A DNA stretch of 20,558 nt from Ichthyophthirius multifiliis (GCF_000220395.1 NW_004086309.1:1-20558), one strand, 5' to 3'; positions 1 to 11,060 are shown, counted from the first letter of the stretch. The notes: generated by a model from the letters alone, not told the origin. A program made the numbers and translations.

Positions 1-11
1 TCGAGTCTCAG

Positions 12-56
<45 letters not shown>

Positions 57-237
57 ATATAATTATTTAAGATTACAGTTCTTTTTGTAATTCATTAAAC
101 TTCTATTTTAATTCTAATATATATTTTTTTTAATGCTAAATATTTTATTGAATAGTATTCCAATTATTTCCGTATTTTCTTTATAGACTAAGTAATTCTT
201 ATACTTATTCATCCGTCCAATTTTATTTTTTTATCAT
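1..237 (-). CDS. Myb/SANT-domain protein, N-terminal exon (partial, runs off left edge)
   Basis: Read with TAA/TAG as Gln from the ATG at 237. The protein starts MIKKQNWTDEQVQELLSL and continues RKYGNNWNTIQQ. The two tryptophans lie 19 residues apart with a hydrophobic L-L-L pattern and the YGNNW turn before the second one, the canonical layout of a Myb/SANT helix-turn-helix repeat. Known Myb repeats bind DNA and SANT repeats bind histone tails; which applies here is not visible. After ...FNELQKE a GTAATC donor near 76 leads into a TA repeat (about 24-52), so an intron probably begins there and the rest lies outside the window. The frame is also open back to 625, so this could instead be a late exon of the SANT gene at 625-1519; the ATG just before the domain favours a separate gene. 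Confidence 0.6.
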
Positions 238-624
238 TTTTTTACTTTTTAAAAAAAATATTAAAAATTTTAAATGTATATATATTTCAATATTAGTTAT
301 TAAATACAACATGACACTTTTTTGATTTTTATAATACTTTTTTAATTATATTTAAAAAAAATTACTTATATTTTTATTTTATTTATTTACAAATTTTTCC
401 AAAATATAAAAATATATTAAATTAGAATGCTAACGATAAATTTAAATTAATTAAGTAACATTTTTTTGTTTCTAAAATATATATTTTATTTATTTTTTTA
501 TTTTTAAATCGATAAACTAGAAATTATTTTTGATATTTAAATATTATAAATTCTAAATATTATTCACTTTTAAGTTAAAAATTAATTATTTTTAAATATA
601 TATATATATATATTATAAAAAATA
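238..624. other. AT-rich spacer between two SANT genes
   Basis: No convincing gene. The minus-strand frame stays open throughout (table 6) but gives a low-complexity I/K/N/Q/F text, with some less biased stretches around 380-480. It may hold the promoter of the partial SANT gene or, if both SANT blocks are one gene, introns. A short TA repeat sits at about 598-612. Confidence 0.4.
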
Positions 625-1519
625 TCAATTAATATTTTAATTTTTATGATTTTTATAAATTTATTTTTATATAATTTTAGTCTTTTATTATATTATATTT
701 TAATCTTTTATTTATTTTTAATTTTCTTTTTAATTTAAATTTAGTTATTAAAACTCTTTATCTAAGTCATATTAAATACATTATTATTATTCGTTAATAT
801 TGTTTTTATTATATTAAATATTAAATTCCTATTTAATATATTAAAACTTATTTAAATAATTAATTTATTCTTATATATTTATTTTTTAAATATTTTCTTT
901 AATTTTCTAAAAAAATAAATTTTTCAAAATTTAGTTTTCATTTTATAATAATATTATTTAGTTTTAATTTTAATGAAAATTTAAAAAGCTTTATTACTAA
1001 ATATTTGTTTATAAAAATTCAATCAATTATTATTCAAAGCAGTTTTCTTATAAAATTTAAAATATTATATTATTTAATTCTTTACAGCTTTTTTATTATT
1101 TAAAATAATTTTTTAAGCTATTAAATATATTTTATTCAACTTTTTATTTTTCTTTATATACTTAATTTGATTCATATTATTCTTTTTAAATTATTTCACT
1201 ATTTTTTATTTTTTATTACCTTTAATTTTTAAAAATTAATTAAATAAAATTTTAATTTGTTAACAAATAAAATAAAAATTTACTTTTGAGTTAACTTTTT
1301 TTATTATAAATATAAGTATTTCTTCCTTATTGAATCTTTAGATTTTATTTTTAGCATATCTTCATATATTAAAGTCCATTTATTTCTTTAATTTTTATAT
1401 AAATCATAATATTTAAGTAAATCTTTTTCTTAATTTTTAGTCCAGTTATACTTATTTTCTTATTAAATTTATTCTTAATATAATGTTTATTCTTCTTTTG
1501 TATTTAATTATTCTTACAT
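625..1519 (-). CDS. Myb/SANT-like protein with Q/N/K-rich tail (2 exons)
   Basis: Two exons, 1519-1284 and 1219-625, joined by a 64-nt intron (1220-1283, GTAAAT...AAAG) that switches frame and keeps phase; about 276 residues, TGA stop at 625-627. Near the N-terminus (W26 to W48) the text NWTKNQEKDLLKYYDLYKNQ followed by RNKWTLIYEDML resembles a Myb/SANT helix-turn-helix with a slightly stretched first loop, followed by KSKDSIRKKY as the third helix. The remaining 200 residues are glutamine-, asparagine- and lysine-rich, typical of ciliate regulatory proteins. The start is the first ATG before the domain; the frame is open upstream to 1679, so a 5' exon is possible. A second SANT block lies immediately downstream on the same strand. 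Function beyond a likely nuclear DNA- or chromatin-binding role is not recognisable. Confidence 0.55.
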
Positions 1520-1881
1520 TTTTAATTATATAATTTATTTTTTATAAATATTTTATAAATTTAATATAGATAATAATTAATTATGAGTTATTCTAATATT
1601 AATAAAATAATTAGAGACATTTTAATAATCTTTAATAATAATTAAAAAAAATTAAAATAAATCAAACATAAAAATATTTCATTATAAGTTAATTTTTTTT
1701 TTAAACAAATAAAAAAAACTAGAATTATGGATTTTATATATAATATTCATATTTTTAGAAATATATATATAAAAAAAATTCTTTTGTTTTAAATTAAAAT
1801 ATCAACTATATAATTTGCAAAAGTTTAAAATAAATAAAAATACAATATAAATTAATAAAATTAATCTATTAAATAATAAAA
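1520..1881. other. AT-rich gap between minus-strand genes
   Basis: No supported gene. Minus-strand frames give hydrophobic low-complexity text only. If the coiled-coil gene (1882-3003) and the SANT gene (625-1519) were one transcription unit, this stretch would be an intron; a GTTTAA near 1930 and several AG sites before 1519 would allow that, but no splice pair is compelling. Confidence 0.35.
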
Positions 1882-3003
1882 TCAAACCAATAAATTTTTA
1901 TATTTAGTTTTAATAATTTAAATTTAAACGAGCATATCTTTTATAAACATTTTATATTATTCATCATTAATATTCTAAAGATTTAAATTTATATCTTCTT
2001 AAACTGATTATTATTATAAACATTAAGAACTACTAGTTTCAAGTTTTTCTTATTAAAATTATAACATTTTGTCTATTTCTTATTTATTCTTTATTACTTT
2101 TTATTATTCGATGATTCTTTATTCATTAAATTGCTATTACATTTATTTTAATTTTTAAAAATCATACTATTATTTTTTAATTTCTAAATTACTAAAATCA
2201 TTTAAACTTTTATTATTATTACTATTAATTTTATTTGATACATTAATTTATTTTAAATAGGAATTATTTAATGTTTTTTCATTTTCAATTTTAGACTGTT
2301 TATTCCATTAGGAAGATTAATTATTATTATTATTATTTTAAATATTTTCCAATTTCAGTTTAGTATTCTAAAAAGGAAATTAATTGATATTTTTAGGTAA
2401 TGAACTACTGTCTTTATTTTATTATTTTAAAATACTTAATTCTTTTTTTAAAGACTCTATAAGGATTTATTTTATTCTAATAATTATTTGTAGAAAGTTA
2501 AATCTTTTAACTCATTTTCAATTTAAAATATATAATTGTTTTTTTCTGCTATTTGAATTCTTAATTCTTTTATATAATTTTCATTAGTATTATCTTCTTT
2601 TTATTATTTTTTTTATATTTTTATATCTTCCTTTTCAATCATATTTATTCTTTATTCCAATTAACTATAATTATATATACATTTTTTAAAAATAATATAT
2701 AGATTATTTTTACTCAATTTTTAATTATAATTCTTAACTTTATTATTATTTTTATTATAATTATATTTATTGTTCTGTATTTAGTTTCTTATATTCTTAA
2801 ATGAAATCTTTTATTTTTACTTATTAATTATGTTTTAAAAATACTTTTTTTACTTTTCATATTATTTAAAGTGCTTTCAAGTTCTTTTATATATAATTCT
2901 TTTTCTCTTGTGTCTATTTTTTAAAGCTTTTTTTAATTAAAAATGTAATTAAAGTTTATTTTAGTATTTTTACATAACATTCTTCTTTTTTATTTTATTT
3001 CAT
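1882..3003 (-). CDS. Coiled-coil, Q/N/K-rich protein (4 exons)
   Basis: The ATG at 3003 opens MKQNKKEECY. Exons 3003-2974, 2926-2821, 2795-2714 and 2664-1882 are joined by introns of 47, 25 and 49 nt, all GTAAA...AG and phase-consistent. The assembled text (about 333 residues) is a long heptad-like helix, for example REKELYIKELESTLNNMK, EQQIQLQQKQQQSQELQLK, LEQRINMIEKEDIKI and NELKDLTFYKQLLEQNKSL, then an N/S/Q-rich linker and a second helical stretch ending near YKMFIKDMLV. One base seems to be missing near 2458-2462, where NKSL must join ESLKKELSIL. The stop is TGA at 1882-1884, although the last 15 residues are less convincing and an intron could start near 1930. No catalytic motif is seen. 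Structural or scaffold proteins of the ciliate cortex or centrosome look like this, but I cannot name the family. Confidence 0.55.
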
Positions 3004-4434
3004 TTATTATATATGTTATTTTTATTTTTTTAATTGTTTTTTTATAAATTATAATTAATTAATTGTAAAAAGATTAAAAACAAATATATATTTAATTTAT
3101 AATATATATATTAATTGCAATATTTAATTTTTTTGTTTATGTTTTAAAAAAAAAATAACAATGAGTTTATTAAAATTTTTATAATATTAAAAGTATTTAA
3201 ATCTTTTGATTTTAAATATTTAAATTATTTAAAAATGAATATCCCTAATTTTACAAAGTAAATAAGAAAAATTTTATTAAAATATAAAACAAAACTTTTC
3301 AAATATTTAAAAAATTATAGATAAATATTTTAATCTAGAAATATTATTTAAAACAATTTTAAATTAAAGTAAAGAAAACTAAATAATTACTTAAAAAAAC
3401 ATAAATAAATAAAAGTAGGTTAAAAATTTAAATGTAAATATGATAATGAAAATATATATAAAAAAAAAAATATAATAAAAATAAAAAAAAAAAGTAAAAA
3501 TAAATGTATTATAATAACCATATAAAAATAATAACAAAAAAATAAAATAGTATGTTATAAAAAAAGTACTTTACAATTAACTATTTTCAAAACAAATAAT
3601 TTTTATTATATAAAAAATAAAATAGAATAATAAGTATAAAAAAAATAATATTAAATAATTTTAAAAGGATAATAAAAAAAATATTCTCATAAAATATATA
3701 TATGAATAGATAATAATAATAAAAAAATAAAATATATAAATATATATATATATATATATAAATTTATATTATTTATATATATAAGAATTTTTTTTAAAAT
3801 TTAAATAGATAAATAATACTATATATATTTTTTTATTTATATATATAAATTTCTTTAATTTATTATTTAATATAAAATTATTATTTTTTAATTTATCTTT
3901 ATATCTTATTTTTTAAAATTTTTATATTTAAATTATTTATTTTTATTTTTTGATTTTATTTATTAAATACAATTACATTTCTTAAATATTTTAATTTATA
4001 TTAATTTTTTTTTTATTAATTTTAAATCATATATATTCTTTATTATATATTAATTTTTTTATTAATTATTTTATTATACTATTTTTTTATCATTTTAATA
4101 TATTATATATAAACTTTTTCTAAAATAAATATAACAAACATATGATTTTTTATCAAACTTTTTATATAATAACTATATAAAATATCAATATATTCAATAA
4201 ATTAAATAAATTTTATATGTTATTTATATAATTTATTTTTCAATTTATTCTATTGATACAAAATATATATTATCTCTATAATAAAAATAATTATCAATTA
4301 GAAATAACAAATAAAAAGAAATATATATTATTTATAATAATATTATAACCTATATCTAATTATACAAAAATAGCAAAATATTTAAAATACATAATTAATT
4401 ATATAAATATATAAAATAATACTATATTTATAAC
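3004..4434. other. AT-rich intergenic region; one weak plus-strand ORF
   Basis: Lies upstream of the coiled-coil gene and downstream of the SFT2 gene. The plus strand at 3235-3705 is open with table 6 (156 codons, MNIPNFTKQIRKILLKYKTK...), but it is very K/N/I-rich in an A-rich strand where long TGA-free stretches arise by chance, so it is not called as a gene. A short ORF from 3161 overlaps its start out of frame. The rest is TA/AAT-rich, including a TA run near 3738-3760. Confidence 0.4.
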
Positions 4435-5153
4435 TCATATTGGCAAGAAAGTTCTATTTTCCTTTCTAAAGCACCATGAGCATAAATTCTTAACAATTTA
4501 AAATATTTTCTTTGTAAGAATTTTCATTCCAGCCACTCCTCCTGGGAAGAATTGTCCAATAAAAAATCCCAAAGCCAGCATTTAAGCAAAGGCGAAAAAA
4601 GCACACAAAAATAATTACTTTTAATAAGAGAATAATATAAAGTTGAGAAAACTGTACTAATATACAAAACACTATAAATAATTTTATCTTTTTAAAATAC
4701 ATTTTTCAAAAACTACCATGGTCCTTTTATTATTACAATTGAGCTAATAATACATACACTTCCTAATGTAAAAAGCCCAGCGAATTTTCCTGGTACAATA
4801 ACTATAACAGGTAAAAAAGAAAATGACATAAATATCATTACACTTCCAAAAATAAATAAAATTATAAATTATGTATAATTTGTAGTCTTAGTCTAAACAT
4901 CCTATACTTTATCTGTCACTTTAGTTTATAAGCCGCGAATAGAGTTTTAAGTATTGCTTATTTTTTAGGATAATTCATTTTTTATTTTGCCTAATGTTCG
5001 AGTTAAAAATTTGTTTGAAAGGTTTTCAGTGGTTGAGATTGTAGGAGGATTATTTTGCGTTTGGTTTTCATGGGCTTTTTTAAATACTCCATAAGTAAAA
5101 TAATTTAATAATTTATCCTTATTTGGTATATTGATTTATGTCGAATTATTCAT
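4435..5153 (-). CDS. SFT2-like vesicle transport membrane protein
   Basis: Minus strand, ATG at 5153, TGA at 4435-4437, about 239 residues. A hydrophilic N-terminal region (STQINIPNKD..., K/Q/T-rich helix before residue 100) is followed by four membrane segments: FIILFIFGSVMIFMSFSFL, FAGLFTLGSVCIISSIVI, IIYSVLYISTVFSTLYYSLI and VLFFAFAQMLALGFFIGQF. The signatures PGKFAGLFTLGS, KGPWQFLKNVFQKDK and FFPGGVAGMKILTK are those of the SFT2/Got1 family, tetraspanning proteins of Golgi and endosomes that assist fusion of endosome-derived vesicles with the late Golgi. The tail ends RKENRTFLPI. The last segment is in a different frame from the first three: one base is missing in the A6 run at 4595-4600 (T run in the gene), the sharpest example of the one-base gaps in this window. 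No introns are visible. Confidence 0.88.
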
Positions 5154-5429
5154 TCGTGTATATATTTATATTTAAATATATAATTATTTATATCTTATTA
5201 TTATATAATTAATCTATTGTTCTTATAATAAATGAAAATTAATTTAAATTAAAAAAATTAATCAAACATTTTTAAATATTATAATTATTATTTATGTATA
5301 AATAAAAATAAAAAATGCTTTCTTCTACTATAACAAAAATAAAAACTAACTAAATAATTAAAAAAAAAAAAAAATTAAATATATGTATATGTATATAAAA
5401 AATAAATAAAAATATATGTATATATATAA

Positions 5430-5466
<37 letters not shown>

Positions 5467-5661
5467 ATATATATATATATACATATATATTTTTATATCA
5501 TTTTTTTATTAATTTTTTTTTTTTTATTTATTAAAAAAAGATTGAATTATTTACAAAAAGAAATAACAAAAAAACAAAACTTAAAAAAATCAATGAAATT
5601 AAAGTAAAGTAAAGAAAAAAATAAATAATTATTTTAAAAAGAATAGAATATTCTAAGTAAC
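5154..5661. other. AT-rich spacer with TA repeat
   Basis: Between two minus-strand genes, downstream of the histidine kinase and upstream of SFT2. It holds an A13 run near 5360 and imperfect TA repeats at about 5384-5490 (with TATG and TACA variants). No gene or structured RNA was recognised. It should contain the kinase 3' end signal and the SFT2 promoter. Confidence 0.5.
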
Positions 5662-6655
5662 TCAAATAAACTATTTTTCTAAACACTTTTAAATAACATC
5701 CTCTATAGCCTATAAATTGCATGGTTTTTATAAAAACTACTAAAATCCTTCTTATTTTAATTTTTATACAAAATCATCTGATGAATATCCACTTTAACAC
5801 ACTATAGGTATATTTGAGTTAATTTTTTTTATAATTTTTAATAATTCAACTCCATTAATATCTGGCATATCATAATCTATAATAATAACATCGAATTTAT
5901 TTGAAAATTATTGAATAATTTCGATTGCTTTTTCCGGTTTATTTTCAGTGGAGATTTTTATATATTTATGTTTTTGGAAAATGTTTTCGAATTATTTTAA
6001 TATAAATAAATTATCATCAACTACAAGTATATTTTGGAAAATAGTTTTCCTTTTATTTGACGAATCTTCCAAATTTTATAAATTCTTCATTTTTTATATA
6101 GAAATATTTCCTTTTCCATTTACACATTACCTTTTTAAACCTATAGAGTTTATTTAAATAGCCACCTAACTCTAAGAATCCCTTTTAAACGCGAAAAATC
6201 CCTCACAGGGCATATAAAATATAAACGTCGAACCTTAATTTTCTATAGAATAACATAATATATCACCTTTGACATTCCTAGCTATATTTCTACAAGAATA
6301 AAGCCCAACACCAGAACCCCCGTATTATTTCTATATATCTTAATTAGCCTATTGATATAATTAAAATAACTAGCTTTATTCAATTTGATTCATGCCTTTT
6401 CCAGTATCAATTACTTCAAATTTAATAAACCCTTTTTTAACTTCGTATTTTTTATTATTCTATTATTAAAATATTTGATTCCTAATAGATGGATTAACCA
6501 AAAAAGATTTTTTTGAATAAATTAAACAATATTATGGTTCTTTTTTAATACTTAAACTACTTTATATATTTGTTAAAGGAGAATTAGAATTAGACTATTA
6601 TTTTAAAAAAATAAAATTATAAGTATATATAAATACAAATATATGTAAATAGATA

Positions 6656-6720
<65 letters not shown>

Positions 6721-7485
6721 TTTTGCTTCATATTAGTTTTCATTTATTTACGGTGTCAAATATATATTACTTTATTCTTTTTTTCTATTTATTTATTATA
6801 AATAATTTATTCCTTTTTAAATTGGAGAAATATAATTCTTTGTATTATTTATGAACGAATTTTTACAATCTCTTACAATATTATCCTCATCTGTTTCAAA
6901 AATTTCTGTATTATTCTCTGTCTACATTGAATATTTAAACTTATCGAATTAAAAAGTCGCTTTTTAAGCATTTTACAAAGCTTATTTATCTTCGTTTTCA
7001 TCCAAAAAACTCAGAACGAGTTTTATTGATCCTTTTTCGGTAAATTTAGTCGCATTTGATAAAAGATTTTATAATATTTATGTTGTTTAATTTTTTGGTA
7101 TATTAATAAAAGGAGGAATATTTTTCTATGCAATTATTTAATAATCAACATTTGGCTTCTCTAGAGCTTTAGAGTAATTGTTTGTCCATATTTTTTCCAA
7201 AAAAACATTCATATCTACTTATTCGAATGTATATTATGGTATGATTTCCTTATTATGTATTATATTTTAGAATGTTTATAATGCTTAATTTATTAAATTA
7301 TTTATTTAGTTTAAGCTTTCGATTATATTTATATAAAAATTGTTAGAGTATTACATTAAATTAGATTTTTGAATTTCTATATGGGATATTATTAATTATA
7401 AAGGATTTCTTAAATCATGAATTAATTAAGGAATATATTTTAATAATTTATTTGAAACCGGAGACTTAGGTTTTTGAATATTCAT
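5662..7485 (-). CDS. Hybrid histidine kinase (HisKA, HATPase, receiver)
   Basis: Exons 7485-6721 and 6594-5662, joined by a 126-nt intron (6595-6720) rich in TA repeat; 565 residues, no frame break. The H-box is LIHDLRNPLQLIIS with phospho-acceptor H23. The N-box ILQNLLSNATKFTEKG is at 137-152, the G1 box VIDTGKGM at 316-323 and the G2 box YGGSGVGLYSCRNIAR at 346-361. The C-terminal receiver (about 443-565) begins NILVVDDN, has phospho-acceptor D495 in IIIDYDMP, S523 and invariant K545 in QKP. ATP would phosphorylate H23 and the phosphate would move to D495, as in known hybrid kinases of two-component phosphorelays. All catalytic boxes look intact. Two oddities: no sensor or membrane segment precedes the H-box (only 22 residues), and about 170 residues separate N-box and G1 where 30-45 are usual. 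The frame is open with no ATG for about 250 nt upstream, so a missed 5' exon is possible. Confidence 0.9.
6595..6720 (-). other. Intron of the hybrid kinase gene, with long TA repeat
   Basis: Phase-0 intron, GTATATAT at 6720 to TAATAG at 6595. Nearly half is an uninterrupted TA repeat (about 6657-6719). Removing it joins ...NQYEAK to SNSNSPL and keeps the kinase frame, which then runs to the receiver stop. Confidence 0.75.
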
Positions 7486-8974
7486 TTATTATTCTTGTAT
7501 TTTTTGTATTTTAATATAAACTTCAAAGTATTAATTTTTATTAAATAATATTAACAATAAAATTTTATATATATATATTTTTTTTATTTATAATATACGT
7601 ATATATATATTGATTGTAATAATAATTTATTTTATATATATAAATTATTATTTTTTATATATTAATTTAAGTAAAAAATATAAATATAATTATTATTAAA
7701 TTTTGTTTATAAACATATTTTATATAATAAAAATTTATCAATATATTTTAAAAAATATTATATATGTTTTTATTAAATAAATAAATTATATGAAATCTTT
7801 ATAAATTTAATATATAAATTTTAATTTTATTTAATTATAATTTATATTCATCATTATATATGTAATTTAACTTTATACTTAATATATTACTTTTAGCGTC
7901 AAATTAATTACAACATTAAAATCAAATAAAAATCTTTAATTAAATGAATTATTTTTTTATTTTTAATATAAAATTAGAATAGATATTATAAAGACATCGT
8001 ATATCAATATAGTATTAAATAACTAATATAATATTTATTATAAATAAAATATAATTCTTTTTTTATTTATAATATAATTTTGTATATTATTAATATTAAA
8101 ATAAATTTATATTTTTATATTAATTTTAAATAATAATAATATTTTTATTTTTTTTTTAAAAACGGCATAAACAACTTATATAATATATATTATTACCTAT
8201 TTTTATTTTTTCTTCAGTTTATAAAAAAAAAAATTATGATAAACAAAAAAATTAAAGATATATAAATAAATAAAAAATTTAAGATTTAAAAACGAAAAAA
8301 TATAATTTATTATTTATAAAATAAAAAATTTAATTATATTAAAAAAATATTAAAAATTTATATAATGAAAACTCTAAATAAAAAAATTAAAAAAAATGTT
8401 TAACTTTAACTAAAAAATAAGATATAAAACTAAATTATTTAAATGTAAGATAAAAATACTAATATAATTAAAAAATAAAAAAATATAAAAATAGCTATAT
8501 GATACTAAACCACTTTATTACATTTGGGATTACCTTAAATATATTAAATAAAATTTTTATTTTAAATTAAAATAAATAATTAAAATAAATTAAAAGTTAA
8601 AGGTATATTTTTATATATATTTATTTGAATAAATTAAATTAAATATATATATATATATTTATATATTTATATATTTATATATATATATATTTATATTTTA
8701 ATATATTTTTATGCATAATTTTTTAAAATATAAATCAATAAGAATATACTTGTATTTTTTTATTTAAATAAATTTGAAATCATGCTTTTAATATTATAAA
8801 TATAATAATTTTTATAATTAACTATTAATTAATTTTTTTTTATCAAATTTTTTTCATATATAATAATTTAATGCTTTTAAAAAAATTCAAGAAAATTTGA
8901 TATATTATTAATATAAAATATAATATAAATAATATATTAAAAAATAAATATTTTTATAAATCAAAATATATATA

Positions 8975-9021
<47 letters not shown>

Positions 9022-9161
9022 TATTTTTTATTTTAAAAATATTAAAATTCTAATTAAATTAAAATAATTTATTTTTTTAAAAAAACTTTATTTGTTAAAT
9101 TATATTTTTTTAAAATTATATAAAAAATTAATTTTAAATATTTTTCAATATAAATAAAAAA
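7486..9161. other. AT desert between divergent genes
   Basis: About 1.7 kb between the start of the minus-strand kinase and the start of the plus-strand Asn-rich gene, so it must hold both promoters. It is almost pure A/T with TA repeats near 7566-7580, 8640-8700 and 8975-9006. The slightly less biased patch 8480-8545 (contains cattTGGGATTACC) does not read as protein in any frame. No gene, tRNA or repeat family was recognised. Confidence 0.55.
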
Positions 9162-10004
9162 ATGTCAGAAGATATAATAAATACTTATTTATTCGTATCA
9201 AATCCACATGAAAAAAAAAAGCAAATAAAACATTGTAAATGCTGTCCATTTAGCATTGAATAAAAACGTAAACGATTAATGCGAAATTTATAAAATAAAG
9301 TTTTTTTAGAAGACGACATCGAAACATATTTTCAACTTCAATAAAAATGCCAAAATAATTTATTATTAAAGTGCATAAATAATTTATTTGATTCCTAGTC
9401 TATATGGTAAAAATCTTCGCATTTTGAATAAATATCTGAAGAATAAGACGAGTCTAATTTCCTATTTTTATAAAGCGATAAAAAAAACTAAGAAAAAATA
9501 AAAAAACGCCCAATTAAAAATTTAGGTCATTTCCATAGTTGGAGTTGCCCATTTTCAGTTCCATATTTTAAACCTTAGAATAGTATATATTAAAATAAAC
9601 AGGAAAATATGCAAAACATAAGAATTATGACAATTCATGAAGAAGAACCATACCATAATTATGTAGAAACAAATAATAATTATTAATGTAATAGTAATAG
9701 TAGTGCAAGAAATAAATATAGGTAAAATTATGTATTAAATAGTAAATAATAAATAAACAATTAATAAAATAATAATGTATAAACGAATAATTAATAACCG
9801 AATAATTAATAAAATAATAATTTATAATCAAATAATAATAATAATAACAATAACAATAACAATAACAATAACAATAACAATAGCAATAACAATAACAATA
9901 ACAATAACAATAACAATAACAATAACAATAGCAATAACAATAACAATAACAATAACAATAACAATAACAATAACAATAACAATAACAATAACAATAACAA
10001 TAAC

Positions 10005-10036
<32 letters not shown>

Positions 10037-10100
10037 TAACAATAACAATAACAATAACAATAACAATAACAATAACAATAACAATAACAATAACAATAAC

Positions 10101-10161
<61 letters not shown>

Positions 10162-11030
10162 TTGTTGACGAAGTTCAATCTAATTCCAATAAAAATAAAT
10201 TAAGCGAAATAAATTAATTTATATTTTAATCTTCCTCAAACGAAGGAAATGTTGTTATATAAAATTACAGTTTTAAATATGAAGATATTTCTTCAAATAT
10301 GTAAAATTAATAAAAAAAAAAAATATCATTTCCATAATTAAATTCATATAATAACTCCCCTTTAAAAAACTAAAACACTTAATAAGTTTTAGAAGAATTA
10401 TCAAACGATAATGTTTCCGAAAATGATGATTAAGGCTTTATTTCTTTCCGAAAAGAAAACAGTGTTTCATAAAATAGCCAAGAAGAGGAAGAAGAAAACT
10501 ATAATAAACCCTATTTAGAAGAAATTAATAATCGAGTAAAAAATTATTATATAATAGAAGCTTTAAGAATACAATTAATGTCAGAAAAAGCTGATATATT
10601 TGCCGAAATATAAGAACATATATAATAAAACCAAGAAATAAACTTCATTATGGTCATGAAAGAAAACGAACTGGAATAAACCGTAAATAAAAAAAGAAAC
10701 TTGTAAAATAAAAATAAATACGCATTTTATTTTTTGTTTAATATTTAAAAAGGGCATAAAAACTACAAAAATTAAAAAAAAAAAAAATTATAAAATATAT
10801 ATATATATATATATTTATAAATAAAGATACTTATTGGAATATTTTAAGAAGAAAATAAAATATATGCTAAATAAAGTTTTATAATAGAAAGTCAATTTGC
10901 ATTTTCTACTATCAAATTAAAAGATGTCCAAGTATTTCTTTCAATAGATAAAGATTTCTAATTTTATGTAGATGAAGAACTTTAAAACCGAGAATCCTTT
11001 ATTGGAGTTGAAGGAGTTATTATTAAATGA
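9162..11030 (+). CDS. Asn-tract protein, ciliate hypothetical (2 exons)
   Basis: Exons 9162-10682 and 10827-11030, joined by a phase-0 144-nt intron (GTAAAT...AAAG); 574 residues. The N-terminus MSEDIINTYLFVSNPHEKKK contains a basic Cys patch (KHCKCCPFSIEQKRKR) and a second HSWSCPFSVPYFKP. Residues 224-333 are 108 asparagines with only two serines, encoded by AAT/AAC. The flanks are also N/Q-rich. The C-terminal 130 residues are folded-looking: a charged linker (EEEEENYNKP), then VKNYYIIEALRIQLMSEKAD and, after the intron, ILIGIFQEENKIYAKQSFI...VQVFLSIDKDFQFYVDEE and TGA at 11028. The frame is the same before and after the Asn tract. I do not recognise the family. Start chosen as the first ATG after the AT desert (AAAAAATGTCA context). 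The reading of exon 2 is supported by its codon texture and absence of TGA. Confidence 0.75.
9831..10160 (+). repeat. (AAT/AAC)n coding microsatellite, 330 bp
   Basis: Pure trinucleotide array AAT/AAC with two AGC units. Three blocks alternate AATAAC hexamers; others are plain AAT. It is in frame as polyasparagine inside the gene at 9162-11030. All other frames and the opposite strand give artefactual long ORFs (Ile/Thr, Leu, Ile/Val repeats) that should not be annotated. Confidence 0.95.
10683..10826 (+). other. Intron of the Asn-tract gene
   Basis: GTAAAT at 10683 to TAAAG at 10826, phase 0. It contains an A-run near 10777-10790 and a TA repeat at about 10797-10815. Reading through instead gives lysine/tyrosine filler, while splicing joins NELEQT to ILIGIFQEEN and opens a clean exon. 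Confidence 0.7.
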
Positions 11031-11051
11031 AGAAAAATAAAAAAAAAATAA

Positions 11052-11060
<9 letters not shown>

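Noticed and set aside
3235-3705. 156-codon plus-strand ORF (table 6)
   Set aside because: Lys/Asn/Ile filler in an A-rich strand where TGA is rare by composition; no domain and no codon texture to support it.
4490-4702. 70-residue standard-code ORF on the minus strand
   Set aside because: It is an out-of-frame shadow of the SFT2 gene, whose true frame follows the family motifs with table 6.
6657-6719. TA arrays as possible origin, telomere or CRISPR-like repeat
   Set aside because: Simple dinucleotide slippage repeats, mostly in introns and spacers, with no unit or spacer structure.
9775-10203. Long ORFs of Ile/Thr, Leu and Ile/Val repeats on both strands
   Set aside because: They are off-frame shadows of the AAT/AAC array; the polyasparagine frame is the one that continues as sensible protein on both sides.
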